Shown here piece by piece: positions 1-6,551 of a stretch of 9,098 nucleotides of DNA (positions are counted from its first letter, which is position 1; each line of letters begins with the position of its first letter). The stretch spans positions 1 to 9,098 of the forward strand of contig JAFAPL010000875.1 of the NCBI GenBank assembly GCA_019247135.1, given 5' to 3'. A model generated the notes under the pieces. It was given only the letters and a program-made list of their open reading frames with translations, was not told where the DNA came from and did not search any database. Origin of the DNA: Chloroflexota bacterium (GTDB taxonomy: Bacteria > Chloroflexota > UBA6077 > CF-72). The position numbers were made by a program, and so were the translations under genes.

Positions 1-40
1 CGCATGATCTTGCAGAGTATGGCGCTCGGCTCGCGAGAGT

Positions 41-1597
41 GTGGCCATTCCAGCGCGCCTGGCGGCTGGTGCGAGCGGTAGACTCCTGCCGAGCGGGGTG
101 GTGGTCGTGGCGTGGTGGCCTGCATGGGGCGAAGGCCTGCTCCTGGCCGCCGGCGCGACGATGGTGTGGGCGCTGGCGCTGTATCTCATCACACGCGCAC
201 CGCCGCGACGCGTGCCGATTCTCGCGACCGCGGCGATGCTCTTGCTGGCGGTCTACCAGCTCGGACAGGCGCTCGGCGCGTTCGCGCCCGACCTGCGCGA
301 CTGGGTGATCTGGCTGGAGCGGACCTGGTGGGCGCCCGCGGTCGCGCCCGCCAGCTGGCTCCTGCTGACCGTCGCGCTGGCTGATGCCGAAGGCAGCCCG
401 CATGTGGCGGCCCTTGCCAGGCGGGCGTTCTGGCCGGCGGCAGTGGTCTTCGGCGGCGCTGCCCTCGTGTTCGCCGTAACGGGCACAGCGACGACGCTGC
501 TACAGGATTGGGATCGCGCCTACGAGGTCGAGCAGACCGTGCTGCGGCTCGGGCCAGGCACCACTCGGCATGCCCCGGCGGGCCCACTGTTCGTTCCCTT
601 CCAGGTGTATGTGCTGGTGTGCCTGCTCGCGAGCTTTGGCATTATCGCGAGGCTCTGGCACACGAGCCCACCCGGCACGCCGCTCCGGGCCCGCTTTGGA
701 TGGCTGCTCGTCTCGGCCGCCCTGTTCATGGCGGGCGCGGGCTGGATCGTCATCGTCAGTGGTGTGTTTGCCGTGACCGGCCTGCCCGAGCACGTGCTCG
801 TGATCACCGGAGTGCTGATTCTTGGCTACAACCTGGCGCGATACGGCGCGTTGCTCGCGGGCGAACAGGTCACGGCCGATTTCCTAGGGTACAGCCTGGC
901 GATGCTTGCGATTGTCGGCTTGTACGGAGCGATCATCCTCGTGCTTGCCCCGCCCGACTTCGGTTGGCTCGAGCGAGCTCTGGTCTTGCTGTTCGTGGTG
1001 ATGACAACTCACGTCGCGGTCGCTACGCGTGGTCATCTGCTGGACCGACTGTTGTATGGGCCAGTCCGAGGCGTGCTGCGCGGCCAGTTGCGCGAGCTGT
1101 CCAACCGCGTCGTGCGTCAGCCCGACTCCGTCACGGCCCTGGTCGATGTGCGCGAAACCGTCGACGACATGCTGCGCGAGGGCGAGTCGAGGGATTCGCC
1201 AGAGCTGCGCGTGCTGGTCGAGGGCGCGCTGCGTCGAATGAACGACCTGCCGGGCCTCAGCCAGCATCCGTTGCTCGCCGAGCTGGCTCGCACGGCGGAA
1301 TACGACGGCAGTCCACTCGAGCGGGCCGCGGTGCTCAGGTCAGAGCTCGAGCAGGCGATCGAACGGTTGCGTCCGTCGGGGGCCCGACCATCGCCGGGCG
1401 GCGGCGTCGTCGGGGGTTGGTTGCACTATCTGGTGCTGCGCGAGGCGTACCTGGATGGACGGCCGAACAAACAGATCATGCAGCGCTACACGCTCAGCGA
1501 AGGGACGTTTCATCGTGCGCGCCGGCGCGCAATCGATGCGATCACGCTGGACCTGGCGCAGCGCAGCACGGCGCCGTCGGCGAGTTCGCGAGTGTAG
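41..1597 (+). CDS. Polytopic membrane receptor-like protein with C-terminal helix-turn-helix-like tail
   Basis: A 518-residue integral membrane protein of unknown function. Hydrophobic segments lie near residues 33-51, 60-82, 97-115, 131-149, 184-206, 219-244, 250-272, 283-304 and 309-328, giving about eight or nine TM helices. This resembles the 7TM sensor region found at the N-terminus of some histidine kinases. A charged, mostly helical cytoplasmic part follows (about 330-450), then a Gly/Pro-rich linker (446-459). The last segment (460-506) reads as a helix-turn-helix: NKQIMQRYTLSEGTFHRARR, followed by an alanine-rich helix. This style is common in Chloroflexota regulators. I see no kinase H-box or ATPase motif. 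The start used is GTG at 41, which has no clear ribosome binding site. In-frame GTGs at 98 and 101, preceded by GAGCGGG, are equally possible and would give a shorter cytoplasmic N-terminus. The reading frame is supported by the regular TM pattern. A role as a membrane-tethered regulator is inference. Confidence 0.8.
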   Translation: MAIPARLAAGASGRLLPSGVVVVAWWPAWGEGLLLAAGATMVWALALYLITRAPPRRVPILATAAMLLLAVYQLGQALGAFAPDLRDWVIWLERTWWAPAVAPASWLLLTVALADAEGSPHVAALARRAFWPAAVVFGGAALVFAVTGTATTLLQDWDRAYEVEQTVLRLGPGTTRHAPAGPLFVPFQVYVLVCLLASFGIIARLWHTSPPGTPLRARFGWLLVSAALFMAGAGWIVIVSGVFAVTGLPEHVLVITGVLILGYNLARYGALLAGEQVTADFLGYSLAMLAIVGLYGAIILVLAPPDFGWLERALVLLFVVMTTHVAVATRGHLLDRLLYGPVRGVLRGQLRELSNRVVRQPDSVTALVDVRETVDDMLREGESRDSPELRVLVEGALRRMNDLPGLSQHPLLAELARTAEYDGSPLERAAVLRSELEQAIERLRPSGARPSPGGGVVGGWLHYLVLREAYLDGRPNKQIMQRYTLSEGTFHRARRRAIDAITLDLAQRSTAPSASSRV

Positions 1598-1631
1598 GCA
1601 GAGGCCTGACTCAACCTGGACGCAACCGGTT

Positions 1632-1648
1632 TTGCGCGCTCAGCGCAA
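1632..1648. other. Small inverted repeat after the membrane-receptor gene
   Basis: TTGCGC (1632-1637) and GCGCAA (1643-1648) form a perfect 6-bp inverted repeat around the 5-nt loop GCTCA, 34 nt after the stop codon of the membrane protein gene. There is no T-tract on either side, so it is a poor intrinsic terminator. It could instead be an operator for the following small gene. Which of these it is cannot be told from sequence alone. Confidence 0.3.
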
Positions 1649-1693
1649 CCAGTTACGCGCACACACCGGGTAGGGTGGGGACGGGCCCCTATC

Positions 1694-1719
1694 GGAGGTG
1701 TAAAGGGATGGGTATATGA
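1694..1719 (+). promoter_or_regulatory. Strong SD, three-codon leader ORF and ATGA junction before the small exported protein
   Basis: GGAGGTG (1694-1700) is a near-ideal Shine-Dalgarno sequence placed 7 nt before ATG 1708. That ATG opens a three-codon frame (Met-Gly-Ile, stop TGA at 1717-1719). The stop overlaps the ATG of the 85-residue gene at 1716 in an ATGA arrangement. A second, weaker SD-like AAAGGG (1702-1707) lies 8 nt before ATG 1716. The small gene may therefore be translated directly from AAAGGG, or by re-initiation after the mini-ORF. The mini-ORF may be a coincidence. Confidence 0.4.
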
Positions 1720-1973
1720 GTCTACGTGTTGCACTTGTTTCTTCTGCCGCGGCTGGGTTGGTCAGCGTTCTCGCGGTCGCCGGGCCGGCATCGGCAAACT
1801 GCGGTGATAACGGGAAGCCTGTTGGTGAGGGCTGTGAGGATCGCGGGCCACGAGTTTCGGCAACGCCGGAGCTGGATAGCCTGGCGCTGCTGGGCACAGG
1901 CGTCGTCGGCCTGGCGGGGTACGCGACGATGCGTCTGCGCGCGGGTCGGCGGCGGTCTCAGGACGACGAATAA
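1716..1973 (+). CDS. Small exported protein with PEP-CTERM-like C-terminal anchor
   Basis: An 85-residue hypothetical protein that appears secreted and then anchored. Residues 1-28 form a signal peptide: MSLR, a hydrophobic core (about 5-22), and the cleavage site ASA before Asn28. The mature middle is only about 22 residues, Gly-rich, with two cysteines (29 and 40) and acidic residues. The C-terminus (51-80) has the tripartite layout of PEP-CTERM-type sorting signals: PELDSLALLGTG, a hydrophobic glycine-containing helix (to about residue 70), then the basic cluster RLRAGRRR and an acidic tail. The motif is PEL rather than canonical PEP. In the known family, such signals are processed by exosortase-type enzymes; none is encoded in this window. 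The start is ATG 1716, with AAAGGG 8 nt upstream. Function is unknown. The very short mature part suggests a structural or surface-display peptide, but that is inference. It could also simply be a membrane protein with one TM. Confidence 0.7.
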   Translation: MSLRVALVSSAAAGLVSVLAVAGPASANCGDNGKPVGEGCEDRGPRVSATPELDSLALLGTGVVGLAGYATMRLRAGRRRSQDDE

Positions 1974-2012
1974 TCAGGCCGCCGCGCGTTTCACGGTAGT
2001 CAACGTAGCTGA

Positions 2013-2048
2013 CCGCGGCGGTGCCGGACCTGCCGGCACCGTTCGCGG
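2013..2048. terminator. Strong GC hairpin between the small exported protein and the HxlR gene
   Basis: CGGTGCCGG (2019-2027) pairs perfectly with CCGGCACCG (2033-2041) around the loop ACCTG. The stem continues with CCGCG (2013-2017) against CGCGG (2044-2048) across a small 1x2 internal loop, for 14 bp in total. It begins 39 nt after the stop of the small gene. There is no U-tract, so it would be a non-canonical or factor-assisted terminator, or a 3'-end stabilising structure. The position between two transcription units favours a 3'-end role. Confidence 0.45.
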
Positions 2049-2060
2049 CAGCACGCGCCG

Positions 2061-2120
2061 GGCGCTTGCGACGCAACTCCATGCTTCGGCAACGCAAGCG
2101 CCGCTTAGAATGACAAGCGG
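2061..2120 (+). promoter_or_regulatory. Promoter and candidate operators of the HxlR-family gene
   Basis: A -10-like TAGAAT (2106-2111) lies 8 nt before the GTG start at 2120, so transcription would begin at or next to the start codon (a leaderless mRNA). No Shine-Dalgarno sequence is visible, which fits. Two inverted repeats cover the promoter. The first is GGCGCTTGCG (2061-2070) with CGCAAGCGCC (2093-2102), a perfect 10-bp pair with centres 32 nt apart. The second is CCGCTT (2101-2106) with AAGCGG (2115-2120), flanking the -10 element. There is also an 11-nt palindrome TTGCGACGCAA (2066-2076). These are good candidate operators for autoregulation; binding is inferred. Confidence 0.5.
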
Positions 2121-2785
2121 TGACTACGCGGGGCTACGGCCAGTTCTGCGGGCTCGCTCGCGCGCTCGAGATGGTCGGCGAACGCTGGGCGCTGTTGATC
2201 GTGCGCGACCTGCTCGTCGGTCCGCGCCGCTTCACTGACCTGCGCCAGGGTCTGCCACGCATCCCGACCAACGTCCTGTCAGAGCGGCTCAAACAGCTCG
2301 AACAGACAGGCGTAGTGCAAAGACGCGTCCTGCCTCGCCCGGCCGCCTCAGTCGTCTACGAGCTCACGCCCTATGGCAGTCAGCTCGAGGATGTCGTGAT
2401 GCGGCTCGGAGTGTGGGGCGCTCAGTCGCTGGACCAGCCGCGCGACGGCGAGATCGTCACGACCGACTCCATGATCATGGCTTTGCGCAGCACATTCGTG
2501 CCCGCAGCCGCGCGGGGTCAGCACGTCGCGTATGAGCTTCACCTCGGGCCGATCGTCGTCCACGCTCGAGTCGAAGACGGCATCATCCACGCGGGCGCGG
2601 GCGAACTCGCCGACGCCGACCTGATCATCGATTCCGGGCCTGCGATCAAGGACCTTCTGGCCGGCGACATCGGCCCACACGAGGCTATCGCACAGGGGCT
2701 CGTGCAGCTGCGAGGCGACCTGTCGTTGCTCTATACTTTCGCACAAATGTTCCATATTCCGCGCTTTCCCGCATCTGCTGCTTGA
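2120..2785 (+). CDS. HxlR-family winged-helix transcriptional regulator with C-terminal SCP2-like domain
   Basis: A cytoplasmic DNA-binding regulator of 221 residues. Residues 6-100 carry the HxlR signature: [20 protein letters not shown], then [20 protein letters not shown], then the recognition region ending [16 protein letters not shown], and a wing closing with YELTPYG (80-86). Cys10 is the conserved N-terminal cysteine that several HxlR proteins use to sense reactive electrophiles or oxidants. The C-terminal part (about 115-215) resembles a sterol-carrier (SCP2-like) fold, a known fusion partner of this family that may bind a hydrophobic ligand. Typical HxlR proteins have about 110-150 residues, so the fusion accounts for the length. 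The GTG at 2120 is chosen because the conserved HxlR N-terminus begins six residues later and a -10 element sits 8 nt upstream. The propeller gene begins 49 bp downstream. Regulation of itself and that gene is inferred from shared promoter elements. Confidence 0.88.
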   Translation: MTTRGYGQFCGLARALEMVGERWALLIVRDLLVGPRRFTDLRQGLPRIPTNVLSERLKQLEQTGVVQRRVLPRPAASVVYELTPYGSQLEDVVMRLGVWGAQSLDQPRDGEIVTTDSMIMALRSTFVPAAARGQHVAYELHLGPIVVHARVEDGIIHAGAGELADADLIIDSGPAIKDLLAGDIGPHEAIAQGLVQLRGDLSLLYTFAQMFHIPRFPASAA

Positions 2786-2828
2786 CTGCACGAAGCATAG
2801 TTGTTTAGAACAAGCGGCGGTTAGGAGG
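2782..2828 (+). promoter_or_regulatory. Candidate promoter, operator-like repeat and RBS of the BNR/MoaD operon
   Basis: A -35-like TTGACT (2782-2787) overlaps the stop codon of the HxlR gene. It is followed after 18 nt by the -10-like TAGAAC (2806-2811). The -10 sits inside the perfect inverted repeat TTGTT-TAG-AACAA (2801-2813). The sequence TTAGAA followed by CAAGCGG here (2805-2817) also occurs at the HxlR promoter (2105-2120, with TGA inserted). A consensus ribosome binding site AGGAGG (2823-2828) ends 6 nt before ATG 2835. Read-through from the HxlR gene is also possible. Confidence 0.5.
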
Positions 2829-2834
2829 TACGCA

Positions 2835-3950
2835 ATGAGCGGCGTTCGCGTTCTCGTCGGCACTCGCAAAGGCGCCTTCATCCTCACGTCCGATGGCACC
2901 CGCACCAACTGGGATGTCGGTGGCCCCTACTTCGCCGGTTGGGAGATGTACCACCTCAAGGGCTCCCCGACTGAGCCGAATCGGCTGTACGCCTCACAGT
3001 CCAATGGTTGGTTCGGCCAGCAGATCCAGCGGTCCGATGACGGCGGTCAGACCTGGCAATCGGTCGGCAACGAGTTTCGGTACGAGGGTGTGCCGGGCAC
3101 GCACCAGTGGTACGACGGCACACCCCGTCCGTGGGAGTTCAAACGCGTCTGGCACCTCGAACCCTCGCTGAACGACCCCGACACCGTGTACGCAGGTGTT
3201 GAAGACGCTGCGCTGTTCCGCTCGACCGATGGCGGCCAGAGCTGGCAGGAGCTGAAGGGATTGCGCGAGCACGGCTCAGGCCCGTCGTGGCAACCGGGCG
3301 CCGGCGGGATGTGTCTGCACACCATCTTGCTCGACCCGAATCGCCCCGAGCGAATGACGATCGCCATTTCGGCTGCCGGTGCGTTCCGCACCGATGATGG
3401 CGGCGAGAACTGGCAGCCGATCAACCGGGGCCTGCATTCACAAGGCATCCCTGATCCCCAGGCGGAGGTCGGCCACTGCGTCCACCACATCGCCCACAAC
3501 AAATCGCGGCCGGACGTGCTGTTCATGCAGAAGCACTGGGACGTGATGCGCAGCGACAACTATGGTGATTCGTGGCAGGAGATCAGCGGCAATCTGCCGA
3601 CGGATTTCGGCTTCGCCATCGACGTCCACGCGCACGAGCCTGAGACCATCTACGTTGTGCCCATCAAGAGCGACTCCGAACATTTCACGCCGGATGGGAA
3701 ACTGCGCGTGTACCGAAGTCGTACTGGCGGCAACGAATGGGAGGCGCTCACGAACGGCTTGCCGCAATCGAACGTGTATGTGAATGTGCTGCGGGACGCT
3801 ATGGCCGTCGACACGCTCGACAAGTGTGGCATCTACTTCGGTACCACTGGCGGGCAGGTGTACGCTTCCAATGATGCGGGCGATTCGTGGACACCCATCG
3901 TGCGCGATCTCCCGTCAGTCCTGTCAGTGGAAGTTCAGACCTTGACATGA
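2835..3950 (+). CDS. Cytoplasmic BNR/Asp-box beta-propeller protein (sialidase-like fold)
   Basis: A 371-residue beta-propeller. Six Asp-box (BNR, SxDxGxxW) turns are visible at regular spacing: SDDGGQTW (67-74), STDGGQSW (130-137), RTDDGGENW (185-193), SDNYGDSW (240-247), SRTGGNEW (295-302) and SNDAGDSW (345-352). The fifth is degenerate, with Arg-Thr where Asp is usual. The N-terminus, [14 protein letters not shown], is the typical first blade strand, and there is no signal peptide, so the protein is cytoplasmic. Databases usually label this group as exo-alpha-sialidase or glycosyl hydrolase. The catalytic arginine triad and Tyr/Glu of true sialidases are not evident to me, so the enzyme name should not be trusted. 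The middle part carries many His and Trp residues (for example [10 protein letters not shown], 214-223), which might form a ligand or metal site. AGGAGG lies 6 nt before ATG. The stop codon overlaps the next start (ATGA), so the MoaD-like protein is made in coupled fashion. Confidence 0.85.
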   Translation: MSGVRVLVGTRKGAFILTSDGTRTNWDVGGPYFAGWEMYHLKGSPTEPNRLYASQSNGWFGQQIQRSDDGGQTWQSVGNEFRYEGVPGTHQWYDGTPRPWEFKRVWHLEPSLNDPDTVYAGVEDAALFRSTDGGQSWQELKGLREHGSGPSWQPGAGGMCLHTILLDPNRPERMTIAISAAGAFRTDDGGENWQPINRGLHSQGIPDPQAEVGHCVHHIAHNKSRPDVLFMQKHWDVMRSDNYGDSWQEISGNLPTDFGFAIDVHAHEPETIYVVPIKSDSEHFTPDGKLRVYRSRTGGNEWEALTNGLPQSNVYVNVLRDAMAVDTLDKCGIYFGTTGGQVYASNDAGDSWTPIVRDLPSVLSVEVQTLT

Positions 3951-4243
3951 TCCGCGTTGTTCTGCCCACCCAGTTGCGGTCGCTTGCCCATGTGACTGGT
4001 GAGGTGCGGCTGGAGCTGGAGGGGCCAGTCACCCAGGACTCGATACTGGAAGCCCTGGAGAACAGCTATCCGATGCTGCGCGGCACGATGCGTGACCACG
4101 TGACGCATCAGCGGCGGCCATTCGTGCGCTTCTTCGCCTGTCAGCGTGACCTGTCGCACGATGCGACCGACGCACTGCTGCCGGTGGCCGTGTCCGAAGG
4201 CGCGGAACCGTTCCTCGTCATCGGCGCAATGGCAGGTGGTTAG
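3947..4243 (+). CDS. MoaD/ThiS-family ubiquitin-like protein with C-terminal Gly-Gly
   Basis: A 98-residue beta-grasp protein. It starts [16 protein letters not shown] and has the MoaD-like order: first strand (2-6), turn LRSLA, second strand VRLEL (20-24), helix [12 protein letters not shown] (31-42), FVRFFA strand (59-64), and a final strand ending [10 protein letters not shown]. The free Gly-Gly terminus is the group that E1-like enzymes adenylate and convert to a thiocarboxylate or conjugate. Family members give sulfur to molybdopterin or thiazole synthesis. No MoaE, MoeB or ThiF partner is encoded here, so molybdopterin synthesis is not supported by context. ATG 3947 is preferred over in-frame upstream codons because it overlaps the TGA of the propeller gene (ATGA), which implies translational coupling, and because the family's N-terminal strand starts there. 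The 3' end overlaps the convergent exporter gene by 26 bp. A sulfur-carrier or protein-tag role tied to the propeller is inference. Confidence 0.82.
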   Translation: MIRVVLPTQLRSLAHVTGEVRLELEGPVTQDSILEALENSYPMLRGTMRDHVTHQRRPFVRFFACQRDLSHDATDALLPVAVSEGAEPFLVIGAMAGG

Positions 4244-5717
4244 GGTCACGCTTCGCCTGGAGTGGCGGGCTCTCGAGGGTGCAGAACGTCCGCCGGTGTG
4301 ACGGCTCTGGCGAGCGTGCTGGATTCCGAATCAGCGCGCCCGCAACGAGACCGCCGAGGGTGAGCAAACCAGCACACCAGACCAGCGCCGTGCGGAATCC
4401 GACCAGGAACATTTCGGGCTGCTGGTAGTCGTCTCCGCTGATGCCTGCCAGCACCGGTAGGACGGCGACTGCGAGCAGACCAGCGGCCCGAGCTACGGCG
4501 TTGTTCACGCCCGACGCGATACCGGCGTGGCGAGCTTCGGCCGCGGCGAGAACCGTCGCGGTGAGTGGGGCCACGAGTAACGACAGTCCCAACCCGAACA
4601 CGACCGTAGACGGAAGGACGTCGACGATGTAGCTGGATCCAGGCCCGATGCGGAGCATCAAAAGCACGCCGCCGGCCGCGACCAGCGGACCGAGGCTCAT
4701 TGGCAGTCGGGGTCCGATTCGGCCGGCCAGCTCGCCGGCCCGCGCGGACAGAACGAGCATCAACAGCGTGACTGGTAGCAGCGCGGCACCCGCAAGGACA
4801 GGCGAGAACCCGGCCACGACCTGCAAAGCGACGACGAGCAGTAAGAACAGCGGCCCCAGTGCCCCGTACACCAGGAACGTCACGATGTTGGCGGCCGAGA
4901 ACTGACGATTGGCGAAGATGTCTGGCGGCAGCATCGGGTGGGAGGTGCGGAACTCATTCAGCACGAACAACCCGAGAGCGACCAGGCCCACGCCGAGCAT
5001 CGCCACGGTCGTGACGGACCAGCCCTGGCCCGCGGCAGTCAACCCATAGGTCAGCGCACCCAGGCCGACCGCACCGAGCGCCGCGCCGGCGAGGTCCAGT
5101 TGTGGCGCGGCGCCCGGATCACGCGATTCGGGCACGTGGCGAGCGGCGATGGCAACCACGGCGGCCGCCACGGGCACGCTGACGAAGAAGATCCAGCGCC
5201 AGCCCGGCCCAGCCACCAGGTATGCGCCGAGGAACGGACCGATCGCGGTTGCGATGCCGCCCAGACCCGACCAGGCGCCGATGGCCTCAGGACGATCCGC
5301 CTCCGAAAACGTGGCCGCAATGATGGCGAGGCTGCCTGGGGTGAGCAGTGCGCCGCCGATTCCCTGGAGTGCTCGAGCCGCGACAAGCAGCTCGATGTTC
5401 GGCGCCAGAGCGCACAGCATCGACGCCGCCGCAAACCAAACGGTGCCGATGATGAACACTCGTCGGCGGCCATAGCGGTCGCCGAGGGAGCCGCCCAGGA
5501 GAATGAACGCGGCAAGCGTGAGCGTGTAGCCGTTGATCGTCCACTGCAGCCCGGCGAAGTCGGCTTGCAGATCCCGTCCGAGCGCGGGCAGGGCGATGTT
5601 GACGACCGTCGCGTCGATCATCGCCAGTCCCGAACCGAGCACCGCCGCGGCAAGCACCCATTTGCCTGACGCGTCGCTGAGCTCGAGCTGCGGCTTGGTT
5701 GGAGCCAGGGCGGTCAT
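4218..5717 (-). CDS. MFS exporter of the DHA2 (EmrB/QacA) 14-TM type
   Basis: A 499-residue inner-membrane drug:H+ antiporter. Its motifs are clear: motif D1 [14 protein letters not shown] (31-44) with the proton-relay Asp35; motif [13 protein letters not shown] (75-86) between TM2 and TM3; motif B around Arg115 ([12 protein letters not shown]); and motif C, the exporter signature, [18 protein letters not shown] (151-168). A half-motif A appears in the second domain ([10 protein letters not shown], 328-337), and [13 protein letters not shown] (401-413) is the usual TM13 entry. Length and TM pattern fit the 14-TM branch. The last 35 residues are polar and Arg/Pro-rich and extend beyond the final TM, and this extension is where the gene overlaps the MoaD-like gene. 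ATG 5717 lacks a Shine-Dalgarno sequence, but a -10-like TAGACT ends 8 nt before it, suggesting a leaderless mRNA. Substrates cannot be predicted. There is no adjacent TetR or MarR regulator, and the nearest regulator (HxlR) is on the other strand beyond two genes. Confidence 0.92.
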   Translation of the reverse strand: MTALAPTKPQLELSDASGKWVLAAAVLGSGLAMIDATVVNIALPALGRDLQADFAGLQWTINGYTLTLAAFILLGGSLGDRYGRRRVFIIGTVWFAAASMLCALAPNIELLVAARALQGIGGALLTPGSLAIIAATFSEADRPEAIGAWSGLGGIATAIGPFLGAYLVAGPGWRWIFFVSVPVAAAVVAIAARHVPESRDPGAAPQLDLAGAALGAVGLGALTYGLTAAGQGWSVTTVAMLGVGLVALGLFVLNEFRTSHPMLPPDIFANRQFSAANIVTFLVYGALGPLFLLLVVALQVVAGFSPVLAGAALLPVTLLMLVLSARAGELAGRIGPRLPMSLGPLVAAGGVLLMLRIGPGSSYIVDVLPSTVVFGLGLSLLVAPLTATVLAAAEARHAGIASGVNNAVARAAGLLAVAVLPVLAGISGDDYQQPEMFLVGFRTALVWCAGLLTLGGLVAGALIRNPARSPEPSHRRTFCTLESPPLQAKRDPNHLPLRR

Positions 5718-5725
5718 CGCGCCGA

Positions 5726-5753
5726 AGTCTACGCGCTGTCAAGCAGCGGTCAG
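5726..5753 (-). promoter_or_regulatory. Candidate leaderless promoter of the MFS exporter
   Basis: Read on the minus strand, CTGACC (5753-5748) and TAGACT (5731-5726) have a 16-nt spacer, and TAGACT ends 8 nt before ATG 5717. The inverted repeat CGCTG-TCAAG-CAGCG (5734-5748) lies between the two boxes and could be an operator. The boxes match the vegetative consensus only in part, so this is a candidate. Confidence 0.35.
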
Positions 5754-5770
5754 CGCCTTTTCAAATGGAA

Positions 5771-5799
5771 AGGGTTGGTGAGAAATTCTCACCAACCCT
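5771..5799 (-). terminator. Intrinsic terminator of the PRC-barrel/DUF2382 gene
   Basis: AGGGTTGGTGAGA (5771-5783) and TCTCACCAACCCT (5787-5799) are perfect 13-bp inverted arms around the 3-nt loop AAT. On the minus strand the hairpin is followed directly by TTCCATTTG, a T-rich tract. The plus strand has no T-run after it. It lies 50 nt beyond the stop of the gene at 5850-6551, so it ends that transcript and insulates the exporter promoter. Confidence 0.8.
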
Positions 5800-5849
5800 G
5801 GAAGACTCGCCGCGCCCCGTGAAGCCTGCGGAACGCGGGACGAGGATGT

Positions 5850-6551
5850 TTAGCGAGATCTGTCGTCGCGCAGCGGAGCATCACCTTTCTTGTCGGTGCG
5901 CAGTTCCTCACGGCGCACCGTCTCTGAGACCTGTTCGGTGTCCTGGGTGACCTTCTTACCGAGGCCGACCTCCTCGTACACCACCGGCTGCTTTTCGACC
6001 TGCACCTGTTCTTCACGCACAGGTACCTGGATGGACTCGCGCTGCGAGTCCCCAATGGGTGTATCGGCGGGCCGCCGCTCGACCGGTTTGCGGTCGACGT
6101 AGACCTCTTCGCGCGAGACCGGCACCTCCATGGTGCGCTGCTCTTCCACGACCTCCTTGCCGACGCTCACCCGCCCGGTCTCGACCGGTGTCGTGCGTGC
6201 GCGCAATTCCTCCTCGCGCAACTGCATCCTGTCACCAGTCTGACCACGCGATCCCGCCGTCGAAGTGTACGTCGTATCGGACTGACCCTGGCCGACGCGT
6301 TCTTCTGGCTTGCGGTCCCAGCCCGTGTCGCCGAGGTCGCCCTTGTACGCATTCACATAGACCGCGTTCTCCTGAATCTCGGTCACGGCGTCGAACGGAA
6401 CGTAGTACTCCTTCATTCCGAGGAAACCCGCGTCCACGTTGAAGTAGCTGCCCAGCGTTTCGCCGGCCTTGCCAATCTTCTCGCCGTTGAGGTCCAGCAC
6501 GTCCATGCCCTCATGGACCTGGTCGCGTCCTGAGCTTCTGAAGTTCTGCAT
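5850..6551 (-). CDS. PRC-barrel plus DUF2382 (YsnF-type) stress protein
   Basis: A 233-residue, highly charged soluble protein. Residues 11-75 form a PRC-barrel-like domain (HEGMDVLDLNGEKIGKAGET, then EYYVPFDAVTEIQENAVYV). Residues about 108-222 form a DUF2382 domain (YsnF/AvaK group), with its hallmark alternating strands MQLREEELRA, VEVGRVSVGKEV-like, MEVPVSREEVYVDRKPVE, IQVPVREEQVQVEKQPVVYE, GLGKKVTQDTEQVSETVRRE. The linker between them (78-107) is Gly/Ser/Thr/Gln-rich and probably disordered. This two-domain layout is common in soil bacteria and is associated with osmotic or general stress; the biochemical function is unknown. The frame stays open far upstream, but ATG 6551 is the start because GGAGG sits 4 nt before it and the PRC-barrel begins about ten residues later. 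The gene is transcribed away from the two plus-strand DUF2382 genes and shares their upstream region. Confidence 0.88.
   Translation of the reverse strand: MQNFRSSGRDQVHEGMDVLDLNGEKIGKAGETLGSYFNVDAGFLGMKEYYVPFDAVTEIQENAVYVNAYKGDLGDTGWDRKPEERVGQGQSDTTYTSTAGSRGQTGDRMQLREEELRARTTPVETGRVSVGKEVVEEQRTMEVPVSREEVYVDRKPVERRPADTPIGDSQRESIQVPVREEQVQVEKQPVVYEEVGLGKKVTQDTEQVSETVRREELRTDKKGDAPLRDDRSR

Noticed and set aside
1..81. Open plus-strand frame from the window edge to TAG at 79-81, possibly the tail of an upstream gene
   Set aside because: It is only 26 codons, has no recognisable motif, and overlaps the proposed start of the membrane protein gene. It cannot be told apart from chance.
508..1719. 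403-codon plus-strand frame overlapping the membrane protein gene
   Set aside because: The composition is Arg/Pro/Gly-rich with no domain or TM pattern. The other frame gives a clean polytopic membrane protein.
3887..3946. Twenty-residue N-terminal extension of the MoaD-like protein
   Set aside because: It would overlap the propeller gene by 64 bp and adds a Ser/Pro/Arg stretch outside the ubiquitin fold. The ATGA junction at 3947 is the natural start.
4938..5669. 243-codon plus-strand frame antisense to the exporter
   Set aside because: The product is low-complexity and charged, with no family resemblance. The minus strand carries unmistakable MFS motifs.
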